Source: Orbilia blumenaviensis (taxonomy: Eukaryota > Ascomycota > Orbiliomycetes > Orbiliales > Orbiliaceae). Taken from it: a DNA stretch of 64,000 bases. Where the stretch lies: the NCBI GenBank assembly GCA_036872755.1, contig JAVHNS010000013.1:1116001-1180000 (forward strand). Direction: 5' to 3'. The first letter of the stretch is position 1, and the number at the start of each line of letters is the position of its first letter. Under the pieces are notes generated by a model. It was not told the DNA's origin. It ran no database searches and was given only the letters and a program-made list of their open reading frames with translations. Positions 57,867-64,000 of this stretch are shown piece by piece. The translations under genes were made by a program, and so were the position numbers.

Positions 57867-57917
57867 CGCTGAGGCAACCCAACCAGTTCGATTACTGGTT
57901 GGTGCCGTCTCAGCCTT
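57867..57917. repeat. Inverted repeat upstream of C2H2 gene
   Basis: A perfect 9-base stem (57879-57887 with 57894-57902, loop tcgatt) extends outward imperfectly (GCTGAGGCA against GCCGTCTCAGCC) for about 22 bases per arm. It lies about 320 bases upstream of the ATG at 58222. It may be an operator-like palindrome or an RNA stem. Confidence 0.6.
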
Positions 57918-58221
57918 GCACTAGATTCAGTGCCGCCTTCGTTCCACCAGCTATCCTTTCAAAACCGGCCTTTATTACAAACTCATTACCTGCTCAGCTT
58001 TTTATGTTTGAGTCAGGATAACGAGGCAGCGCCCTGTGAATACGTTGACCCACAAGGTACTCCGTTCTTTTTCTTACACCTATATACCTACCTAGACTTA
58101 GATTCATTGCATTTTCTATCCCGCGAATTTACCAGAAAGACGGTTACCTAGACCAAGAAAGACGTATTTTTTTTATACACAGGGACGTGCACGTGTTCCA
58201 CATATAAAATTTGAGGTTAAC

Positions 58222-59037
58222 ATGTCTGTTGGTTTAACAATAGCCGTGCTACTCAATCACACACCGATACCCGAAACCAGTACTATCGACCAGGACTGGC
58301 GCTACCCGAGAGATAGCTCCACTGCACACAACGACGACAGATCATATCGCTCAGGTAGCCCAGAGACGAGAGATCGAGAAACAAGCATTAAATTCGAGGG
58401 TATCGATCAGGAACAATTGTTCAAGCTTGAAGACACCAAGACCTGGCTTCCTTCGGCTACTATCCCAGGCATAGGACACTTATGGCGCAATTTATCAGCC
58501 TCTCCGGTAATAGCACAGCGGACATCAAAAGAGGAATCTCCATGTCAGGAGCTAGGTCACGAATTCATGAACAGCTTAAGCAGCCAAATACCTACAATAC
58601 AGACTCAGCAACTTAACAAACCTCATCCCGAGACCAAGGTAGAAGGGTTCGAGGTGTGCATAGAAGAGAAAACGGAAGGAAAGTTACAGGTTCCGTCGCC
58701 AATTAGAGAGTCCTTAGTTCCATACGCATCGAGCGGCCCTGATTCCCCCGCATTAGCATCCCCCAGGCAGGGGCTTCATCAACGTCGAAGGCCTTGGCCC
58801 TGTCAGGTTCATCAGTGCAAAGGCGTCTTCACAAACAAAAGATTTTATGAGCGCCATCTGAGCAGAGATCACAAGTTCAAGTCCACGGTGTGCTTGATCT
58901 GCGACAAGAAACTGGGTCGGAAAGACTATATGGCAGATCACGTTCGAAGTAGAAGACATCGTAAGGCGTTGAATGCGCAACGTTCGAATGGACATGCTAG
59001 CTTGAAGGCAGAAGTACAGGCGGACCCATTTACCTAA
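58222..59037 (+). CDS. C2H2 zinc-finger protein (two fingers)
   Basis: Single exon from the ATG at 58222, 271 residues. The N-terminal 185 residues are polar and disordered (charged, Ser/Thr/Glu-rich). The C-terminus has two fingers: CQVHQC...FYERHLSRDH, then CLICDKKLGRKDYMADHVRSRRH, followed by a basic tail. The first finger has C-x4-C spacing, as in the genes at 31.5 and 54.2 kb. The second carries the same (R/K)(K/E)D signature seen in its neighbours. There is no coiled coil. Probably a DNA-binding nuclear protein and a paralogue of the nearby set. Possible 5' exons upstream (57930-58065) could not be joined in frame. Confidence 0.75.
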   Translation: MSVGLTIAVLLNHTPIPETSTIDQDWRYPRDSSTAHNDDRSYRSGSPETRDRETSIKFEGIDQEQLFKLEDTKTWLPSATIPGIGHLWRNLSASPVIAQRTSKEESPCQELGHEFMNSLSSQIPTIQTQQLNKPHPETKVEGFEVCIEEKTEGKLQVPSPIRESLVPYASSGPDSPALASPRQGLHQRRRPWPCQVHQCKGVFTNKRFYERHLSRDHKFKSTVCLICDKKLGRKDYMADHVRSRRHRKALNAQRSNGHASLKAEVQADPFT

Positions 59038-59801
59038 GCTTTTACCCATATATATATATATCCTTCATTTCATATTTATACAAGAACATACGTATACCTT
59101 AACTAAGGTCTTATTATTCCCTCAAAATCAATTGAATTAAGTGCCCATATATAGTTTAAATTTACGAAATATACCTAGTTGACTAGGTTACAAAATAGAT
59201 ACAATCAATTTTGTACAGGTATTTTACGATTGAATAGATATATTGTCGTATTTATGTGAACACAATGTATGGTTAAATAGGCACAACTTCCGATCTAACT
59301 TGTTTAGGACCATTTGGGAATACAGGGGATCGATTCTTCATAATTAACACCAAAGTACATGCTAGGTAAGATCTTAAGGTCCTACGAGTATATAGTTCCA
59401 GGAGAAAGGTTCCAGCCCAACTTTCGTGTGGTTACGGTGGCTCTCGTACTAATAGAACCTGTTGGAAAAGCGTGAATCATTATGGTCCTGGGTAACGGAT
59501 ATTTATTTTTATATGTTGTGGCACCCTTCCGAACCTTTCTAGAAATGTATATACTATACAGTTCTACTAAGCGACTCTAGTATTGTGCTGGGGCAAGGCA
59601 CTTAAAGAGCTACATAGATTCAACACTGTCGGCACGCATTAATATTAGCTAAACACCAAATCAATCCCAATTATCAGCAATACAACCGTATAGGGAATAA
59701 TCTCAGGCCTCCCGGCTTCAATACTTCTATTACTTTTCTCTCCTTGTCACGACAGTCTCCGTTTCCTACTGTTATCCTATCGCCGTAATCCTACTGCACC
59801 T
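59038..59801. other. Short intergenic region
   Basis: AT-rich spacer between tandem plus-strand genes. It holds small perfect palindromes at 59095-59108 (ACCTTA-ac-TAAGGT) and about 59173-59188 (ACCTAG-ttga-CTAGGT). No gene is seen. Confidence 0.45.
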
Positions 59802-61131
59802 ATGAGAGCTAACAAAGAACGATCTAGGATGATTCTCTTAAGCCTGATCATTCCACTGTTTCTATTGAGCTTCGTATATCCGAATGTGGTATCAGCGTCT
59901 AGCATCGAGGATATTTTCACGATTACGAAGCATGGGCCGGGCGCCTGTACCGAAATCCAGATCTCGACCATCCACCTCTACTACCTGGACATGATATTGA
60001 TGTTACAAGCGGGCCTCGAAATATTTGATGATGTTACACAGCGAGAGAGTATAGGAAGTAATCGAGATGTCCACTTACGGCAAAAAGGTGCAAGGGCTAT
60101 GCTTGAGGCTTGGTTTGGCCTCGAGTTTGAAGATCCTCTAGCAGGGGATGGAAAAGGCGTTTACAGTGAACCGCTTGATTTACATATATTTAATTTTATC
60201 AAAGGTACGCTCAAGAATTATTCCATACATCAATTCCGATTTTAGGACGCATTTGAGCTAATATTATAATTGTCAATTGAGGATGATTAGACGTTTTGGA
60301 AAGAACTTGGGCATTTCTTCACCACAATCAACCGATATCGTATTTAAAGGGAGCTACGCCGAGAATATATTGTGGTGATGATTGGATACCATTTGAGAAC
60401 GGATTCTTTATGGGCACTTCGCATATTAAGCCTGTTCAAACAACACTAGAAAACACCAAACGAGACGAGGAGGTCACCTTCTATATTAGCGGCAATGTAT
60501 CGGACAGCTTTCCAGGGTATTCTGCAGCAGAGACACGTGGATATCTCGAATACTTCGAGTACTTCTTTGGCAAGATTAGTCTACGGAGAACAGAAGGTTG
60601 TACTCCACCAGGGGTTTTGGGTTTTGCGGCCTGGCAGCTGGGAATTATTACGCTGTGCCCGTTAGTGTTTGACACGGAATCTCGACAAAACCTGCCTCGT
60701 GGAAACCCCCTGGGACCCATGGATTCATCAAATACCTTGGAAAACCTGAGATCCCGCAGTATGGTCCTCTTGCACGAGGTTTTGCACTTGGTTCTCGGAT
60801 GGGAAAATCTTGGTTGGAGACACGCGGAAGTCTGTAAGTTGCTTCCATATACCACGATTAGCGACTTGGGTTATTGATATTTCGAAGAAAATATCCTAAT
60901 CTTTGGGACTAACTTGCGTCGAACGGCGTAGATAGCTCTGACCAATGCCGCATAGTCGTGATGATAGGTGATACAGAAAAATATCCAACCCAAAAGAACC
61001 CACAATCCTACTGCTGGTTCATGCAAGGCGCCTATCTCGCACAGCAAGCTAGGTATGCGGAGGGAGTGTACCTTGAATATAGCCGAGGGGCACCTTGGTA
61101 CATCGCCTTGAGCAGCGTTGAAAAATTATGA
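59802..61131 (+). CDS. Secreted HExxH metallopeptidase-like protein
   Basis: Three exons: 59802-60204, 60291-60833, 60932-61131 (1146 nt, 381 residues). Introns end in gattag and cgtag, and both junctions restore codons (K-D and Y). The N-terminus is a signal peptide (MILLSLIIPLFLLSFVYPNVVSA, about residues 10-32). The zinc motif HEVLH sits at 296-300. The C-terminal NPQSYCWFMQGAYLAQQ resembles the helix after the active site in fungal M35/aspzincin-like proteins. The usual third-ligand motif GTxDxxYG is not evident. In its place is GWRHAEVY, so zinc binding or activity may differ. The helical N-terminal half is typical of fungal secreted putative-peptidase proteins. Its substrate is unknown. 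An inactive relative is possible. Confidence 0.8.
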
Positions 61132-61483
61132 ATTCTACTTCCAACCTTGTTCCTGGGTCGGATCCATGTCTTGGTTATAGCATCTTCGCACGATGTAACA
61201 CGTGTCGTCCAGCACCTTGTTACGGAAGCATCGTTTATTACGAGACTAGCCACTCAGATACTTTGCATGTATGCATAATAATTGATCTTTACTACTTCTC
61301 TTTTTTCTTCTTCCTAACGCTGATAAGACTTAGCTGGCTTAGTAGTGCAATAGCCTATCGGATACCATGTGCTATACAATAATGTAATAATATCAATGTA
61401 TGACCGTAATGCTCGGGCACCAAGGTGTATTTTTTCTGGCTCGCCGTGAGATCAACACAAAGCGAACAAGGCCCCGCTAGCCT
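61132..61483. other. Convergent 3' spacer
   Basis: About 350 bases between the metallopeptidase-like gene and MSH5, with facing 3' ends. AT-rich, with no gene and no strong structure seen. Confidence 0.5.
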
Positions 61484-64000
61484 TCACGCAAGTCTTCCGT
61501 CAAATATTTTCTCCAGGGCTGCTTTTGTATCTCTCCTTTCCTCAGCAGCAATTTCTTCGCTCTCTGTCATCTCTGTATCCAAGTCAATCTGTAGAAATCT
61601 TCGCGCAATATGTTCCTAACGAGCGAATGTCAATATCACTAAGTCCAGTGAAATGGGAAATGGTCACTGTTGTATAAGGCAATAGCTTACCGCGCAAGCG
61701 AAGTCCCTCCTCTCTCTCATACTCATCATTGAGCAAGCACCAACTAGATCTTCCCCCTTCGCAAGTTTCATAATCAAAGTCTCTGCCCTGTCGACTATCG
61801 GCTTATCGACACCATTCATCGCTGCACATCTGTATTTCTCTGGTTAACATCAATTTGTCACATTGAGATTTAGGAAATTTAATGGATAACTAACACTGTA
61901 CCGAAACTACTGGTTGATCTTCCTTGCTCCAAGGTGTATAAATACGTAATCTGATTCTGAGCTTTTTCTGTGGCTTCGTCGAGCAAGATTTTCATATGGC
62001 CGAAAGTGAGCGAAGGATGGCTCACAAGGAAGCCGTTTTCAAAAATTTCTAATCGTTAAGGACTTTCGAATTACTAGTAGCCTATTTGGACCGTGAGAGG
62101 AAATACTTACCGTGGTAGTGGGTAGCCATTAGCGTTTTTGGTGCCTCTGGGCCAAGTTCTAGAAGATGCTCTGCAACTGCACATGCAAGACCCGCTCCAT
62201 CTTTTATGGTTATTAGTATTATCTATTCCAACAGAGATGTTAAGGCAGGAAACTCCAAGGTACGTTACCCGTTGATTCTGTTCCCTTCCCAAATTCGTCG
62301 ACCACAAGCAAGGAACGCCGACTCGTTAGCTTGAGCGCTGCTGCAATTTGTTGCAAATCGATCATAAATGCACTTTGAGTTTTCGTGACCGATTCTTTTG
62401 TTTGAATTCTTGTAAGGATGGCATCCGTTAGGCCAATTATGGCGTGTTCGGCAGGGACATAACTGCGATTTTACACTTTAGAGGATTTTTCTATGCATTT
62501 CTTGGTGATAGGAGTGCCTTGCCATCCGATATGAGCCATGTAAACGGTCAAGGCTACTTGTTTCAAGTAAACTGACTTTCCGGAGTAGTTTGGCCCTGTA
62601 ACGATCATCATGCTCTTACCAGCCCCCTCGTCATTGGGGGTCTGAGATCCGTTGTAGTAGTCAGCATTATCGCCTCCAGCGCCTCCCTCAAGGTCTGTAT
62701 CGTTGGAAATAAACGCTGCGACACAAAGCTCTTGGAGCGGGTGCCTTCCTCTATGGATTCGAATTACATTGCTCTCAGTGATAAGAGGGCGGGTCCAGTG
62801 ATGGGTTGTTGCAGCCTGTGCTAGGGAGAGCACGCTGCAATGCGTTGTTAGTTCATGAGACCGTATGTAAATTTAAAATTAACGGTTAAACTTACCTATC
62901 GAGCTCCCCACAAATATTTGAGTATGAAGTCAAAAGTTGCTTGTATTTCATAACTTTTTCTTGGAGCTCATGGAGAATATCGATCTCTCGGTCTGGTTGG
63001 TTACCGCATTCGAATCAGTCGTTAGGTATCATGAGAATGTTGGCGGTTCGTACCACAAATGTGCCCAAAGATATCTCCAAACTGTTCATCCAAGCCTCTC
63101 ATCCTGTGGCTTTTGAAATACGAACTCTCGGGTGTTCTAAACATCCAATCCCACTTATTCTCGATATCATTTTCATCATTACTTCCAGAGTAGACTGCGT
63201 TCCCATCCTCCCCCAATGGAACGCAAATCAAGTATCCTAGTTGCGGATAGTACACAACATTCAAATCTAGCCCAGCGTTTTCGATTTCTGGTGGGAGTTT
63301 GCTCATGATATCTTTTGCAACCTCGCCCAGGATATGCTCAAATGTGTTGTAAGTGTTTTTCATGCCATCGAGTTCGTTGTCAATGCCAGTTTTGACGCAG
63401 ACTCGGCCTACAAACTGTGATTCTTCGAAGTCAACCTGGAGTAACAGTGATGTTAGTTAGAAGGTACTTTGTTTAAATCCCCATGGAGAGGTTAATTACA
63501 GTCTCATCAACGAGCTTTCCTATGTTCTGTAGGTGCACAATTTCGAACGTGTCCGTAATCTTTTGAGAGACAGGAATGTCCTGTGTCCCAAGCATCTCTG
63601 CAACATAGTTCTTGATCTTGATCGCATTGTACACGAACTAATCCAGGCTGTTAGTTTTCTTTCTTTTTTTCCTCAAACATTAAGATATTTTTCAAAGTTA
63701 GTTTCTTACGTGAATCAAGGAATTCCAAGTTCTAGCCGAAGTGCCTTTGCCTTTTTTTCTAGTCTTAGGCTCAATATCTCCGAAGTCACCGTTCCCACCG
63801 CTTTCACCACCCTTCCTTAGCGTCGTCAATGTCTTGCGGATATCTGGCACTCGTTTTAAACTTCTATGTATTCCGCTCACGGCATTTGAATTATCAGGCC
63901 GGCTCAGTGTTTGTATTGCATTATATCTTGAGGTGATGATGGAGGAGTCTAGAGAAGGGCGTAGGAACATTTGCCTAAGGCACTGATAACCTTGAGGTGT
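61484..64000 (-). CDS. MSH5: MSH5 meiotic MutS homologue (3' part; 5' end beyond window)
   Basis: Partner of MSH4 in the MutS-gamma clamp that stabilises meiotic recombination intermediates and promotes crossovers. Exons in the window: 64000(+)-63710, 63637-63500, 63435-63054, 62992-62896, 62834-62523, 62462-62269, 62200-62111, 62048-61895, 61829-61691, 61615-61484 (1929 nt, 642 residues plus stop). Motifs: TPQGYQCLRQMFLRPSL at the window edge (MutS core), IHRGRHPLQE, Walker A GPNYSGKSVYLKQ, SAFMIDLQQIA, Walker B LLVVDEFGKGTEST joined by splicing to DGAGLA, and the MutS-type ATHYH. The intron at 62463-62522 begins with GC rather than GT. Its removal gives AHIGCYVPAEHAIIG, the expected sequence. 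Pro/Gly-rich insertions near the Walker A region look fungal. Confidence 0.94.

Larger units (their letters stand above)
55725..58221. other. Intergenic region with hairpins and a coding-like relic
   Basis: A 17-base-arm hairpin lies at 56040-56100, and a strong hairpin at 57879-57902 (CCAACCAGT-tcgatt-ACTGGTTGG) sits within a longer imperfect fold (about 57867-57917). A frame at 56928-57284 (118 codons) reads like protein but starts with GTG and has no family match. The stretch 57930-58065 is open in one frame and ends at a plausible donor (gtactc), so it may be an upstream exon of the gene at 58222. No join to that gene keeps the frame convincingly. Confidence 0.4.

Overview
The window is nuclear DNA of a filamentous ascomycete (Pezizomycotina). 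The signs are many short spliceosomal introns (about 50-110 nt, GT-AG with CTAAC/CTGAC-like branch sites), fungal gene families (an SSD1-type RNB protein with NDR-kinase sites, an Rds1-type ferritin-like protein, fungal C2H2 factors), long AT-rich spacers with TAGGTACC-type repeats, and no bacterial operon logic. A class is not assigned. Gene density is low, about 15 loci in 64 kb.

Layout. 1.7-5.9 kb (+): nine-exon ISWI chromatin-remodelling ATPase. 6.9-7.9 kb (+): low-complexity protein resembling the HAPSTR1/C16orf72 family. 9.8-10.9 kb (-): secreted Rds1/ferritin-like protein. 13.7-18.2 kb (-): SSD1 translational regulator. 22.9-25.2 kb (+): a predicted membrane protein overlapping or adjoining a C2H2 two-finger protein. 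26.1-28.0 kb (-): intronless type II membrane protein resembling a glycosyltransferase. 31.5-32.8 kb (+): second C2H2 two-finger gene, followed by a 28-bp minisatellite and two long hairpins. 34.1-35.7 kb (-): inosine/uridine-preferring nucleoside hydrolase. 36.9-37.7 kb (+): small protein with one C2H2-like finger. 41.4-42.9 kb (+): disordered protein of unknown role. 44.6-51.0 kb (-): 2012-residue ZNFX1-type RNA helicase. 54.2-55.7 and 58.2-59.0 kb (+): two more C2H2 two-finger genes. 59.8-61.1 kb (+): secreted HExxH metallopeptidase-like protein. 61.5-64.0 kb (-): 3' part of meiotic MSH5, running off the right edge.

Exon structures for ISWI, SSD1, the Rds1-like gene, the nucleoside hydrolase, the ZNFX1 helicase, the metallopeptidase and MSH5 were rebuilt by hand. 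Each gives an in-frame total length divisible by three and restores known family motifs at the junctions (for example DTDPGVDD in the hydrolase, CEEAGE in the helicase, and GKGTESTDGAG in MSH5).

There is no evident metabolic cluster. Two themes recur. One is nucleic-acid surveillance and regulation: ISWI, SSD1, ZNFX1 and MSH5. The other is a dispersed set of five short C2H2 proteins (24.1, 31.5, 36.9, 54.2 and 58.2 kb) with a shared layout of disordered or acidic N-terminus and C-terminal fingers. Some have no visible start codon, and short hairpins lie near several of them. This set is the best candidate for something not yet described.
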